The notes under the pieces are model-generated. The model saw nothing but the letters and a program-made list of their open reading frames with translations. It had not been told where the DNA came from and did not search any database. A DNA stretch of 64,000 bases, from contig NZ_CP006850.1 of assembly GCF_000523235.1 (NCBI RefSeq), forward strand, positions 1,054,001 to 1,118,000, given 5' to 3'. The stretch's first letter is position 1; every line of letters begins with the position of its first letter. The DNA comes from Nocardia nova SH22a. Its GTDB lineage: Bacteria; Actinomycetota; Actinomycetes; Mycobacteriales; Mycobacteriaceae. This document shows, piece after piece, positions 1-8,871 of the stretch. Position numbers and translations under genes: made by a program.

Positions 1-2
1 AG

Positions 3-1124
3 CCGAATATTCCTGTCCCGCCCTGGCTTTCAGGCGGAACGCGTGGCGTCCCACCGCTCCCACTTCCCGGCTCGAATGGTGGCCCGTCCGGAAATGTTCC
101 GAACCCGTTCGGTGATGCGATACCGCACCCTGGCGAACCACCATGGCCGCCACGCCTCCCAGCGCAACCGCAGGTCGACCATAACCCCAACCCACGGTCG
201 GCCCCTGAGAACAGCGATACACCCGCTGTCGGCAACGGGAGCGGAAGCGGTCGCGGTGGTGACGTAGGCAACGAACCCAGCGGCTATGGCTATGCCACGG
301 GCAGCGGCTACGGCGACCACGACGGCGGTCGGCAGGGTGGCCCCGGCCAAAGCGGCACCGGATATAGCGATGGCATCGGCGGCGACGGCCACCGGCCCGA
401 CCTCGGCGGCAATGGTCACCGACCTGGCTCCGGCGGCAACGGTTATGGCGACGGCATCGGCGATCGCAATGGTGATCCCTACCGAAGCGGGCACGGACTC
501 GGCAACAGCCGAAGCCTCGGTGACCAGCAGACACCCGTGGACCGTCCATTCTCCCTGGGTGAGCCTTCGGTTCGTGCCCTCGATCCGAATACTCAGCAGC
601 AGAACGGTTTCCCGCAGAACGGCTTCCCGCCGGTACTCCCGCCGCTGCCGAACGGCGGGCGTCCCGCAGCAGGCACCCCACGCGCCCACCGCCCCGCACC
701 TCCGGAGAACCAGGTCCCCGCACCCCCGCGCATCCTGGTGCAGGAATTCGGTGGATTCCGTTGTGCGGAAGTCGATCCGCTGACCGGATCGCTGCACGAG
801 ACCGCCGAGCCGATGGTGCCGTTCAGCGGTGTGTACAGCGATCTGGACGGGGTGGAGATCGTCTTCTTCCGCGCCGACGGGCGGTTGTTCGTGCGCGTCG
901 CCGGTCAGTTGATCGATGCGGACGATCTGGCGGTCATCGTGCACTGGCAGCGGTCGGGGCGGCGGAATGCCGAGTTCACCGTGACCCGGGCGGGGCTCGC
1001 GGTGTGCAGTGTGCGGTATCGCCGACGTAAGCCGGAGATCGACCTCGGACTGTGGGTTCGCGATGTGCTCGACAATCCGGCCCATCGCATGCAGATCTTC
1101 GCCGAAGCTCCGGGAGTTCTGTGA
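3..1124 (+). CDS. C-terminal part of an unrecognised Pro/Gly-rich ESX-associated protein (5' end outside window)
   Basis: An open frame runs from the window edge to a TGA at 1122-1124 with no internal stop, so the gene starts upstream. The visible 373 residues fall into two parts. The first 240 or so are low in complexity and rich in Gly, Pro, Asn and Asp, with runs such as GYGYATGSGYGDHDGG, and look disordered. The last 125 form a compact beta-rich domain beginning near FGGFRCAEVD and ending at HRMQIF. A long flexible linker before a small C-terminal domain is typical of secreted or polymorphic effectors next to ESX loci. I do not recognise the C-terminal domain, so any toxin role is inference. 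The gene lies 94 bases upstream of the next gene on the same strand. Confidence 0.6.
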   Translation, partial: PNIPVPPWLSGGTRGVPPLPLPGSNGGPSGNVPNPFGDAIPHPGEPPWPPRLPAQPQVDHNPNPRSAPENSDTPAVGNGSGSGRGGDVGNEPSGYGYATGSGYGDHDGGRQGGPGQSGTGYSDGIGGDGHRPDLGGNGHRPGSGGNGYGDGIGDRNGDPYRSGHGLGNSRSLGDQQTPVDRPFSLGEPSVRALDPNTQQQNGFPQNGFPPVLPPLPNGGRPAAGTPRAHRPAPPENQVPAPPRILVQEFGGFRCAEVDPLTGSLHETAEPMVPFSGVYSDLDGVEIVFFRADGRLFVRVAGQLIDADDLAVIVHWQRSGRRNAEFTVTRAGLAVCSVRYRRRKPEIDLGLWVRDVLDNPAHRMQIFAEAPGVL

Positions 1125-1218
1125 AAGGTGAAGCACCGCAAGCAGATTGCCGCTACGACAATGTCCGCAGCCGGACCGTCCACCGGGCGGCGGGCGTGAA
1201 CGAGGAGAAACCCGCGAC

Positions 1219-3093
1219 GTGACGACCTCAGACGATCGCAACGCACCGCCCGCCGAGGACGACTTGGGTGCAACACCTGCGTCCGACGCACCCGGCCCCG
1301 GCATCGCCCCGCGCGTCCACGGCCGCGAGGCGGCCGCCACCCACGAGGATCGCAACCCTGCACGGCGTGCCGACGATGACCCGGGCATCGCACCCGAATC
1401 CGGTGCCGCCGAATCCGGCACCGCGCCCGTCCAGGAACACGCCCGTGAGGAGGTCGCCACCCGCGAGGATCGCAACTCCGCACGGCGTGCCGAGGACGCC
1501 CGAGGCGTCGCAGCGGCGCACGGTGCCCCCGGCGATATCGCTCCGCCCGTTCACGTGCAAAGCCGGGAGGAGGCCGCCCCCGACCATCGCAGTCCCGCAC
1601 CGCCCGAAGGTGGCACAGGCACCGCTTCTGACGAACCGGATGTCGGGTTCACCCTGGGCGGCGGCATTCCCGTGCCCGACACGTCCGTGGTGGATCCGGA
1701 GGCACGTATCCGCGAACTGTCGCACGATATCGCCCGGGAACTGGCCGCGTCCGCCCCGGAGGGATGGCGCGAATTGACCGCGGTTTTCGCCGTCACGGTC
1801 GTGGTCGGCGGTGGCGAGGTGGTCTTCACCGACGACGAGGAGCGCATGTTGCGCGCCGAACCGCCGGAATCGGTGCTGGATTCGGTGCGCGAACACCGGG
1901 ACCTCTCGGCATCTTTCGAGGGCGGGCCCTGGTGGCGCCTGCTCGTGCAGCTCGACCGGGAGGGTCACCTGAATGTCGACTACGACTTCGGTGACGATCC
2001 CTTCCCGGATGATCAACTGTTGACACCGGAGGCGTATCTGGCCGACCTGCAGGCGTATCCGAGGGAGCGGATACCGGTCTGGCTGGCCGCCTACATCGGT
2101 CACGACGACCGGCAGTCCCGCCCGCCCGCGGAGGCGGCTCGGCAGATCCGGGCCGATCGTGCGGCGGGGGTGGTTCCCGTGGTGTCGGACAACGACTTTC
2201 CCGATCTGGCCACTCTCTGGAGCCGGTGGAGTGTCATGGCGGCGGCATTCGTCGCGGCCGGATCGCAATGGGGCCCACGGGTTCTGCCTTCGCTCGGCTG
2301 GTTCGAGGGATCCCGGCGCGGCGGCTGCACCCTGTACCTGCTGCCCGGCGGCCGGGCCGTGCTCTCCGGCGGGGTGTGGGACGCACCGGCCCTCGACGCC
2401 GCCTACAACCGAGGTGAGCCGATGCCGCGACTGTATGCCGGTGCGCCGGAATGGGTATCGAACTCGGTGCTCAATCCGCGCTTCGGCAACGGACTGCTGT
2501 CGTTCTGCTACTGGTGGGAGGACGGGCGCTGGTATCGCGGCGAATCACCGGCCGCCGACGAACTCAGCGACGCCCTGCCCGGAGTGTGGACCTCGGCGAC
2601 GGTGGCCCAGGTGATCTGCGGCCTGATCGACGGGGAGACCGGCGACGATCTCCGTGCCGCGGTGGACACCCTGGTCGCGGCCGCGGAGGCGAACGTGGTC
2701 ACACGCGAAACCCTGGTCAGCGTCTTCGGCGACGACGGCAGCTTCGATATCGATGGCGCCTTCAACCAGATCAGCATGGCCGGTGCGACATTCACCGGCC
2801 CCGCGCCGCTACCCGAGACCGCCGCCCTGGACCGGGTACGACGCCATATCACCGAGCAGGAGACGGACACCGACCGGTATCCCCTGGAAAGACTCTGCGC
2901 GGATCGAATCTCCGTGGGCTGGATGGTGTACGTCCCCACCGATCCCGACGAAGTGGCGATCGGCCGCGCCATCTTCTATGTCGCCGACGACGGCGTGCTG
3001 GAGCAGTCCTCGTCCTCGATCGCGCCGTCGATATACGCCGACGGTTTCGAGCAGCGTTTCCGGGAGCGGCGCGGGGCGTTGCGGGCGGGGTGA
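1219..3093 (+). CDS. Unrecognised 624-residue protein with N-terminal 40-residue repeats, beside ESX substrates
   Basis: I chose the GTG at 1219 because a purine-rich gaggag lies about 11 bases upstream; an in-frame TTG at 1147 is less likely. Residues 1-150 carry three or four decaying repeats of about 40 residues marked by HEDRNPARRA and REDRNSARRA. They are Ala/Arg/Asp-rich and probably disordered. The remaining 470 residues look globular, with aromatic motifs GGPWWRLL, NVDYDFGDDPF and LLSFCYWWEDGRWY. The WWRLL...VDYDFGDDP stretch reminds me of YezG/DUF600-like or other immunity-protein folds, but this is a weak resemblance. There is no signal peptide or membrane segment. Position directly after a probable effector-like gene and before an EspB-like substrate suggests a partner, chaperone or immunity role, which is not shown. 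Confidence 0.65.
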   Translation: MTTSDDRNAPPAEDDLGATPASDAPGPGIAPRVHGREAAATHEDRNPARRADDDPGIAPESGAAESGTAPVQEHAREEVATREDRNSARRAEDARGVAAAHGAPGDIAPPVHVQSREEAAPDHRSPAPPEGGTGTASDEPDVGFTLGGGIPVPDTSVVDPEARIRELSHDIARELAASAPEGWRELTAVFAVTVVVGGGEVVFTDDEERMLRAEPPESVLDSVREHRDLSASFEGGPWWRLLVQLDREGHLNVDYDFGDDPFPDDQLLTPEAYLADLQAYPRERIPVWLAAYIGHDDRQSRPPAEAARQIRADRAAGVVPVVSDNDFPDLATLWSRWSVMAAAFVAAGSQWGPRVLPSLGWFEGSRRGGCTLYLLPGGRAVLSGGVWDAPALDAAYNRGEPMPRLYAGAPEWVSNSVLNPRFGNGLLSFCYWWEDGRWYRGESPAADELSDALPGVWTSATVAQVICGLIDGETGDDLRAAVDTLVAAAEANVVTRETLVSVFGDDGSFDIDGAFNQISMAGATFTGPAPLPETAALDRVRRHITEQETDTDRYPLERLCADRISVGWMVYVPTDPDEVAIGRAIFYVADDGVLEQSSSSIAPSIYADGFEQRFRERRGALRAG

Positions 3094-3258
3094 TATTCGC
3101 CGCCGGTGTTTCATCCCGTGTTCAACCGGCGTTGCCGTCGGTGTTGCTCGGGGGTCGCAGGCTGTTCGAAAGATAGTGGGGGACTTGCTGTTCTGTCCCG
3201 TGGAAGCCAGGGGTGACACGCAGACCCAGCCCGTAGCCGAATTCGAGGAGCACGACCG

Positions 3259-5172
3259 ATGGCCCCCGAGCCGACTGTCGCCACAGGTAATCCGTTTCCG
3301 GCGCTGAGTGACTATACGAAGAACCACACGTCCGGTAAGGACGCGTTGAAGTTCGAGCCGGAAGCGGCGTTGGGTGTGGCCGCGGCCGCGGAGAGCACGA
3401 TCGCGGCGCTGAAGACGTTGCAGCTGTATACCGACGATCTCACGGCGGGCAAGCCGGTCTCGAATCTGCCGTCGGGTACCGCGATGGGGACCAAATTCGG
3501 TTCCGAGGCCACCGATTTCAAGCAGGTCCTCGAGGATCACAAGACCATCCTCGGTCAGATGATCGACACCTTCATCCAGGCCGGTAAGGCCTACGGCAAG
3601 GTGGACGGGTTCAACTCCGAACTGCTGGACAACGTCAGCAGCAAACCGGACTACATGTGGGAAGCCGACGGCCTCGATCCGATCGGTGATCCGCCGAAAG
3701 TGCCAGGCACCAAGGATGATTTGAACCATCCCGTCGATGCGATGGACAACAAGGCCGGAATCCAGTCTTTCCAGTCGACGACCATCAGCCCCGAGGCGCC
3801 CGACTACATGAGCTGGTTCGACCTCTATCAGGTCGGCAACTACATCCGGACCAGCAAGGTGGCGGAAACACTCGCCGACCACGCAGGGACCTGGTGGTGG
3901 ATGGCCACCGAGATCAACAAGGTGTACTCGGATCTGCTCAACAAGATCGACTCGGTGACCGTCGACAAGTGGAAGGGGCCCGGCCGGGAGGCCGCGGTGG
4001 CGGCGGTGCAAGCGTACGGCAAAAGCATTCCCACCCTGTCGAATTCGATCAAGGGCACCGGCGATCTGCTGCTCTACAGCTCCGGCTGGATCAACGAGAC
4101 GCAGTACAGCATGCCGCCCAACAACGACGCCGACGCGCAGACCCAGCAGGACTACATCCAGGCCACCCGCGACCTGTTCCGCAAGACCTACGTGTACGGG
4201 ATGAACCAGTCCGCGACCCACGTGCCGGTGATACCCGCGGCCGCTTCGGCATTCGGTCAGCTCCCGGCCAATCCGTTCAACCCCACCGGCCAGAATCCTC
4301 CCGGCGACCAGAACCCGCCCGGCAATCAGAATCCGCCGGGTAACCAGAATCCGCCCGGCAGCACCCCGCCGGGCAGCACCCCGCCCGGCGGTTCGACTCC
4401 GCCTGGTTCGACCTCTCCCTCCGCCGAGCAGCAGGCCGCGCAGAAACAGGCCGAACAGCAGCAGAAACAGGCGCTGGCCCAGCAGCAGAAGCAGGCCGAG
4501 GAGTACGAGAAGCAGCAGAAGGAATATCAGAAACAGCAGCAGCACCAACAGCAGGAGCAGCAGAAACAGCAGGAGCAGTACCAGAAGGAACAGCAACACC
4601 AGCAGGCGGCGGCACAGCAACAACAGGAACAGCAGCAGGCCATGTCGGCTGTGCAGCAACTGATGTCGGCCGCGCAGCAGGGTGTGCAGCAGCTGATGCA
4701 GGCGTTCCAGCAGGTCGCGCAGACCATGGGCCAGCAGCAGGCGCAGGACGCGCTGAACAAGGCCGGACTGGGCGATATTCCGGGACTGAGTGACGCGCTG
4801 GATCCGCTGTCCGCCCTGGGCGGCGGCGGTGGTGGCGCGGGCGGTGGTGGTGGCGGTCTGCCGGGTGGTGTGGGTGCCGGAGTGCCCGGAATGTCCGCGC
4901 TGAGCCGCGATCTCGCGCAGGCGTCCAAGCTGTTCCCGCGGGCGAGCACGCTCAGTTCCGCGATCACCGGCAACGCCGTCGAATCCGCGACCGGCCGGGC
5001 CGGTGCCGCGCCGATGGCGGGTACGCCCGGATCGCCCGGCGCCGCGGGTGCGGGCGCGCAGAACCAGCAGGGCAAGGAGCACAAGCGCCCGGCCTATCTG
5101 GACTCCGTCGAACATCTCGAGGACGCGCTCGGTGACGCGCCCGTGGTCGTGAAACCGGTCGTCGAGAAATGA
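3259..5172 (+). CDS. EspB-like ESX substrate with WXG motif and Gln/Pro-rich tail
   Basis: The 637-residue protein starts at an ATG with gaggag about 8 bases upstream. Its first 290 residues are helical. They contain an ESX-type YxxxD export motif (YGKVD at 112-116) and a WXG motif (WKG at 238-240). EspB of ESX-1 has the same order: a PE-like helical pair, an export motif, then a WXG-bearing PPE-like part in one chain. After residue 340 come short NQNPPG repeats, a Gln-rich coiled stretch of about 110 residues, a Gly run and an Ala-rich end. There is no signal peptide, as expected for an ESX cargo. The gene overlaps the following EspG gene by 4 bases (ATGA). The EspB assignment is from architecture and motifs; sequence identity appears low. 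Confidence 0.65.
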   Translation: MAPEPTVATGNPFPALSDYTKNHTSGKDALKFEPEAALGVAAAAESTIAALKTLQLYTDDLTAGKPVSNLPSGTAMGTKFGSEATDFKQVLEDHKTILGQMIDTFIQAGKAYGKVDGFNSELLDNVSSKPDYMWEADGLDPIGDPPKVPGTKDDLNHPVDAMDNKAGIQSFQSTTISPEAPDYMSWFDLYQVGNYIRTSKVAETLADHAGTWWWMATEINKVYSDLLNKIDSVTVDKWKGPGREAAVAAVQAYGKSIPTLSNSIKGTGDLLLYSSGWINETQYSMPPNNDADAQTQQDYIQATRDLFRKTYVYGMNQSATHVPVIPAAASAFGQLPANPFNPTGQNPPGDQNPPGNQNPPGNQNPPGSTPPGSTPPGGSTPPGSTSPSAEQQAAQKQAEQQQKQALAQQQKQAEEYEKQQKEYQKQQQHQQQEQQKQQEQYQKEQQHQQAAAQQQQEQQQAMSAVQQLMSAAQQGVQQLMQAFQQVAQTMGQQQAQDALNKAGLGDIPGLSDALDPLSALGGGGGGAGGGGGGLPGGVGAGVPGMSALSRDLAQASKLFPRASTLSSAITGNAVESATGRAGAAPMAGTPGSPGAAGAGAQNQQGKEHKRPAYLDSVEHLEDALGDAPVVVKPVVEK

Positions 5173-5981
5173 CTCGCAGCTGGAACTTCACCGATCTCGA
5201 ATTCGTCGTCATGTGGCGCCATCTCGCCGGGGAGGGCCCGCCGCGACCGTTCGTATACACCACCGACATTCCGCTGGAAGACGACTTCCAGCGCGAATGC
5301 ACCCGGTTGCGGGACCGGATGCTCGCCCGTCCCGACCACACGCTGTTCGACGCGGTGCGCGAGGTGACGCAGCCCGATATCGCCGTCCTGGCCTGGGGAT
5401 TCGACGGGCACGATCCCCATCGGGGCGAGGGCGCGGTCCGGATCCTGGCCGCCCGGCGCGAGGACCGCGGCTATCTGCTCACTCAGCTGCCCGGCCGGAC
5501 CCTTTTGCACGCCGGGGGATTCACGATGGTGCAGTGCGATCCGCTCCGGCTGGCCGATATGATCGCCGACGCGTTGCCGGAGGTCGAATCCGGTGACTCG
5601 GGCCATATCGTGCTTCCACCGGACCAGGAGTCGAAAGCCGGTGTCCTGGAGGCGCATTACGTCTCGGTGGCGAGTGCGAGCAGCGCTCCGCAGCTGTGGG
5701 ACAGCTACGACGAACCCGAGGTCGCGTCCGGGCAGCGCTTCCTCGATATCGTCCCGGAGCGTTCCGGGACGATCGAAATCGCCCAGGGCATCTCGCGATT
5801 CGGCCCGCGCGGGCGCACCATCCGTCATCTGAGCTGGCGCGATCACCCCGGCGACGGCCGCTACGTGATCCAGGCGGGACCGCCCCGCGCGGCCGTCGGC
5901 GTCGACCGGAAGGGCCTGATCGCCGCGATCAACGCCGAGATCATCACCGTCGTCCGCGCGATCAAGGACGAACGGGCCTGA
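5169..5981 (+). CDS. espG: EspG-family ESX chaperone (first copy)
   Basis: This 270-residue cytosolic protein begins WNFTDLEFVVMWRHL and has the alternating beta and helical pattern of the EspG family. EspG proteins bind the tip of PE-PPE heterodimers, keep them soluble and deliver them to one particular ESX machine. Length fits the family (about 270-300). There is no signal peptide or membrane segment. The ATG overlaps the stop of the EspB-like gene, so the two are probably translationally coupled and may act together. A second EspG lies at 9843-10631 beside the PE/PPE-like pair, so this copy may serve the EspB-like cargo instead. Confidence 0.75.
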   Translation: MTRSWNFTDLEFVVMWRHLAGEGPPRPFVYTTDIPLEDDFQRECTRLRDRMLARPDHTLFDAVREVTQPDIAVLAWGFDGHDPHRGEGAVRILAARREDRGYLLTQLPGRTLLHAGGFTMVQCDPLRLADMIADALPEVESGDSGHIVLPPDQESKAGVLEAHYVSVASASSAPQLWDSYDEPEVASGQRFLDIVPERSGTIEIAQGISRFGPRGRTIRHLSWRDHPGDGRYVIQAGPPRAAVGVDRKGLIAAINAEIITVVRAIKDERA

Positions 5982-6006
5982 CCACGAACACACACCGAGG
6001 AGCACG

Positions 6007-6321
6007 ATGTCCACCGCGACGACACGATCCGGATCGATAGCGGTCGAGACCACCGAACAGGGTCTGCCGCTGCGTATTTCGATCGAAGCCGCCGAATTGC
6101 GACGCGAACCCGCCGAATTGGCGGCCGAACTGCTGCGCCTGTGCGCCCGCGCGGCCGATCGCGCCGGACTGGCCCGGCGGCGCCAGCTGGCCGAGGCCGG
6201 CGTCAGCAGCGATCTGCTCGCCCTGACCGGGCTGCCCACCGCCGAACAGGTCGAACGGCAGGCGCTCATCGACGAGCAGGAATACGACACGGAGCCGCAG
6301 AGCTGGCTGAGGTCGGTGTAG
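6007..6321 (+). CDS. Small EspH/EspD-like ESX-associated protein
   Basis: A 104-residue cytosolic protein with gaggag about 5 bases before the ATG. Its order of elements parallels mycobacterial EspH and EspD: a short strand (GSIAVETTEQGLPLRISIE), a helix with the pattern LAAELLRLCARAAD, a polar segment, then a conserved-looking LTGLPTAEQVERQ stretch before an acidic end, comparable to the LPTPEEAAAAEAEVFATRY end of EspH. EspD and EspH stabilise or help export EspA/EspE-type substrates. The gene sits between EspG and a YbaB-like gene and upstream of EspC- and EspA-like genes, which supports that role. A generic YbaB-like fold is the main alternative. Confidence 0.55.
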   Translation: MSTATTRSGSIAVETTEQGLPLRISIEAAELRREPAELAAELLRLCARAADRAGLARRRQLAEAGVSSDLLALTGLPTAEQVERQALIDEQEYDTEPQSWLRSV

Positions 6322-6367
6322 CGTGACGCACAGCACGGGGGACAGTGCGAACGAGGGGGAGTCGATT

Positions 6368-6718
6368 GTGAATATGCCCGATGTGACCGGTGTTTCGGTG
6401 ATGGACGAACTGGTTGCCCGCTCGGAGCGGCAACTGGAACGCATGCGCGATCTGGGCGACCGGATGGCCGGGGTCCGCGCCCGCGAGAGCTCGCCGGACG
6501 GTGCCGTCACGGTGGAGGTCGACGGTAACGGCGCGTTGCTCGATCTCGTCTTCTCGCCGCTGGTGAATCGGCTCACCCCGATGGAATTCGAGCAGTTGGT
6601 AGTCTCCACCGCGCAGAGCGCCGCCGCCCGCGCATTCGCCCAGCGCGGCGATCTGATCACCGCGTTCAACGAGGAGAACGCTTCCGGACCGGACACCGCC
6701 GAGCAATCGGACGAGTAG
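6368..6718 (+). CDS. YbaB/EbfC-like small protein in the ESX operon
   Basis: I take the GTG at 6368 as start because agggggag lies 6 bases upstream. A GTG at 6323, directly after the previous stop, would add 15 residues. The protein has a helix with a coiled pattern (DELVARSERQLERMRDLGDRMAGV), a strand segment (GAVTVEVDGNGALLDLVFSPLV) and a second helix (EFEQLVVSTAQSAAARAFAQRG). That is the order of the YbaB/EbfC nucleoid-associated family. ESX loci of mycobacteria carry similar proteins (EspL and relatives) that affect stability of Esp substrates. Whether this one binds DNA or acts as a chaperone cannot be seen. Confidence 0.6.
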   Translation: MNMPDVTGVSVMDELVARSERQLERMRDLGDRMAGVRARESSPDGAVTVEVDGNGALLDLVFSPLVNRLTPMEFEQLVVSTAQSAAARAFAQRGDLITAFNEENASGPDTAEQSDE

Positions 6719-6869
6719 CGCCGCGCACCGCGAGATTCACTGAGGTGTAACGCGCTCTTAAGCTTCGCGCGAGCCAATGCATTCCGGGGCCTGTTGCAAT
6801 GTCTGGGGTAGATGTTCGATCCGCCGGATTCGTGAACTTCGAATCGGCTTACCGGGCAGGGGCTTTCAG

Positions 6870-7178
6870 ATGGGTGAGTTGGTAGCAGTACCCGAGGCGA
6901 TCCGTCGCTACGGGGATGCGGCCGCGACGATGGCGACCGAGACGTTGACCGCGGGCACCGTGAATCAGGCGGTGGCGATCGCCGGTGCGGTGCCGATCTT
7001 CGGCCTGATCGGCCAGGATTTCCTCGCGACCTACGCGGTGGCGCAGGCGAATCACCTCGGCTCGGTGGTGGAACTGGCGACCGTGCACGCGGGAACCGCG
7101 GTGACCGCGCACGAGAGCGCCGCGACCTACTCGGCGGCAGATGAGGACAATGCCGATCTGCTCGACGGCCGCGCGTGA
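6870..7178 (+). CDS. EspC-family ESX secretion target
   Basis: The start is the ATG at 6870; the frame opens further upstream but without a coding look. The 102-residue protein matches EspC in length and pattern: a polar N-terminus (VAVPEAIRRYGDAAAT), a central turn, a second helix, and a C-terminal export motif YSAAD at 87-91. Mycobacterial EspC has YSEAD in the corresponding place. EspC is secreted with EspA and forms filaments at the cell surface. The gene overlaps the start of the EspA-like gene downstream, which matches the espA-espC pairing with the order reversed. A gap of about 150 bases upstream probably holds a promoter. Confidence 0.65.
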   Translation: MGELVAVPEAIRRYGDAAATMATETLTAGTVNQAVAIAGAVPIFGLIGQDFLATYAVAQANHLGSVVELATVHAGTAVTAHESAATYSAADEDNADLLDGRA

Positions 7179-8551
7179 TGGATCCGGGTCTGGACCGGTC
7201 GATCGTCGATCTGTTGCGCCGGAGCGCGATGGGATCGATCGTGGACCGGCCGGTCAACGATGTCCTGCGGGACATGGGATTACCCGGACTGCCGCAGTTG
7301 CCACCGGCGCCGCCGCTACCGCAGCTGCCGCCGCTGCCGGTCCTCGACCTGCACACACTGACCAAGCCGATCACGGACCTGGCCAGTAGTTTCGGCACCG
7401 GCAACCTCGGTTCCGGTCCGGGGCAGGATCCGACACAGGTGCTGTCGCAGGTGTCGAGCGTGCTGCAGACCGTGGTCCAATTGGGCTCCACGGCCATGCA
7501 ATTGGCCATGACGGCCTGGCAGGGCGCGGGCGCGCTGTCCGCGGCGAGCAAATCCACCCAGGCCGCGGCGGACGGCACCGCGGTGGCCGGGCAGGGCGCG
7601 CAGATGTCGGCGGGCACGGTGGCCGCGGCCGGCAGCGTGTTCACCGGCAATGTGCTGATGACGGGCATCACCTCCAAATATCTGACCACCCTCGCGGCGG
7701 CCGCGCCGTTCATCGTGACCCCGCCGGGGCAGGTGTTCGTGCTGTCGATGTCGGCGCAGACGCTGGCCGAGGCGCTGGGCGTGGTCACCAAGACCCGGGT
7801 CGAGCTGGGCGCGCACAGTGCGAAGATGGCGCACACCGGGCACAAGGTGAAGATCACCAATGTGCCGCACGGTGTTTCGAAGATTCCCGTGAGCAAGATG
7901 GCGGTGCCGAAGACTTCACTGAAACCGGTCGCCCGCACGGTGCCGTCTCTCGGCGACGCCAAGCAGGGACTGTCGCTGGCGACCACCTCGTCCAGTGGTA
8001 CCGGATCCAGTGGCAATGCCGTGCAATACATTTCGCAGGCACTGCAGATGGTCCAGTCGCTGTCCTCGGTGGGTGGTGTCGGCGCACAGGCGGCATCCGC
8101 GCTCACCGGCCACACCGCCAAGCCGATCGCCACATCCACCCCCGCGTCCGGTGCGCCCGCGCCCGCGTCCGGTGGCGGCGCTCCCGCCGGTGGTGGCGCT
8201 CCGGGGCCCGCGGCGCCGGAGATGTCGTCACCGCTGCAGGCCGCGCGGACACCGTCGATCATGACCGAGGCGGCCGTCACGGCGAGCGCCGAGACCGCGG
8301 TCACCTCCTCCGGAGCCGGTGGTCCGGGCATGATGCCGATGAGCCCGGCCGCGGGTGCGGCCGGAATGGCCCGTGCCGCATCCGATTCCAGCAGTGCGAC
8401 CGATGCCGTGCGCGGCCAGCTCGTCAATGCCGCGCACGGCAACGACGTCGTGGGCGATATCGCCGGAGTCTCCCTTCCCGTCGTGGGCGCCGCGGACGCG
8501 GTCACCACCACACCGGACACCGAACCGCCGGACAAGGCACTCACTCTCTAG
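7178..8551 (+). CDS. EspA-like large ESX substrate (by context)
   Basis: The protein is about 457 residues. An ATG at 7178 overlaps the stop of the EspC-like gene; a GTG three bases earlier is equally possible. The N-terminus is amphipathic, followed by a proline ladder (LPGLPQLPPAPPLPQLPPLP). Residues 90-215 are Ala/Gly-rich helices with hydrophobic stretches, including one at VLMTGITSKYLTTLAAAAPFIV. The last 180 residues are Ser/Ala/Gly/Pro-rich and look disordered. EspA and EspE have a similar plan of helical body plus disordered tail and are partners of EspC, which supports the call. I see no clear WXG and no canonical signal peptide. Function as a secreted ESX substrate is inferred from position and composition. 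Confidence 0.45.
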   Translation: MDPGLDRSIVDLLRRSAMGSIVDRPVNDVLRDMGLPGLPQLPPAPPLPQLPPLPVLDLHTLTKPITDLASSFGTGNLGSGPGQDPTQVLSQVSSVLQTVVQLGSTAMQLAMTAWQGAGALSAASKSTQAAADGTAVAGQGAQMSAGTVAAAGSVFTGNVLMTGITSKYLTTLAAAAPFIVTPPGQVFVLSMSAQTLAEALGVVTKTRVELGAHSAKMAHTGHKVKITNVPHGVSKIPVSKMAVPKTSLKPVARTVPSLGDAKQGLSLATTSSSGTGSSGNAVQYISQALQMVQSLSSVGGVGAQAASALTGHTAKPIATSTPASGAPAPASGGGAPAGGGAPGPAAPEMSSPLQAARTPSIMTEAAVTASAETAVTSSGAGGPGMMPMSPAAGAAGMARAASDSSSATDAVRGQLVNAAHGNDVVGDIAGVSLPVVGAADAVTTTPDTEPPDKALTL

Positions 8552-8560
8552 GAGTTCGCG

Positions 8561-8857
8561 ATGGAATTCGATCCCGTGGTCGCGGCGCGTACCGCCACCG
8601 ATCTCGACGCGCTCGCCGACCGTCTGGAGGCGGGCCTGAAGGCCGACACCCCGGCCCTGAAGGTCGACGCCCCCGGCCTCGACGAGGTGTCCCGGCGCGC
8701 GGCCGCCACCCTGACCGATGTCGGCGTGTCCTTCGACTCGTCCAGCGTCATGGGCGTGCAGGAGCTGCGCAAACTGGCCGCCACCCTGCGGGCGCAGGCG
8801 CGCGGTCTCACGCAGATGGACGCCGACAACGCCGCCGACCTCGGCGCCTCGGCCTGA
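8561..8857 (+). CDS. PE-like ESX substrate
   Basis: A 98-residue protein with taggag overlapping the stop of the previous gene, 8 bases before the ATG. It has the size and two-helix plan of a PE domain: a first helix (FDPVVAARTATDLDALADRLEAG), a turn with PGLDEVSRRAAA that resembles the PaADEVSa segment of PE proteins, and a second helix (VQELRKLAATLRAQARGLTQM). The usual Tyr of the YxxxD/E export motif near the C-terminus is missing; the matching region reads LTQMDADNAAD. It is followed at once by a PPE-like gene, as PE genes usually are, so the two probably form a heterodimer that the second EspG recognises. Confidence 0.65.
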   Translation: MEFDPVVAARTATDLDALADRLEAGLKADTPALKVDAPGLDEVSRRAAATLTDVGVSFDSSSVMGVQELRKLAATLRAQARGLTQMDADNAADLGASA

Positions 8858-8871
8858 TCGGGCGCGACGAG

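Noticed and set aside
2809..5115. Minus-strand open frame of 768 codons
   Set aside because: It lies antisense to the EspB-like gene and its neighbour, and its Leu-run sequence comes from the reverse of the CAG-rich Gln coil; it has no RBS or motifs.
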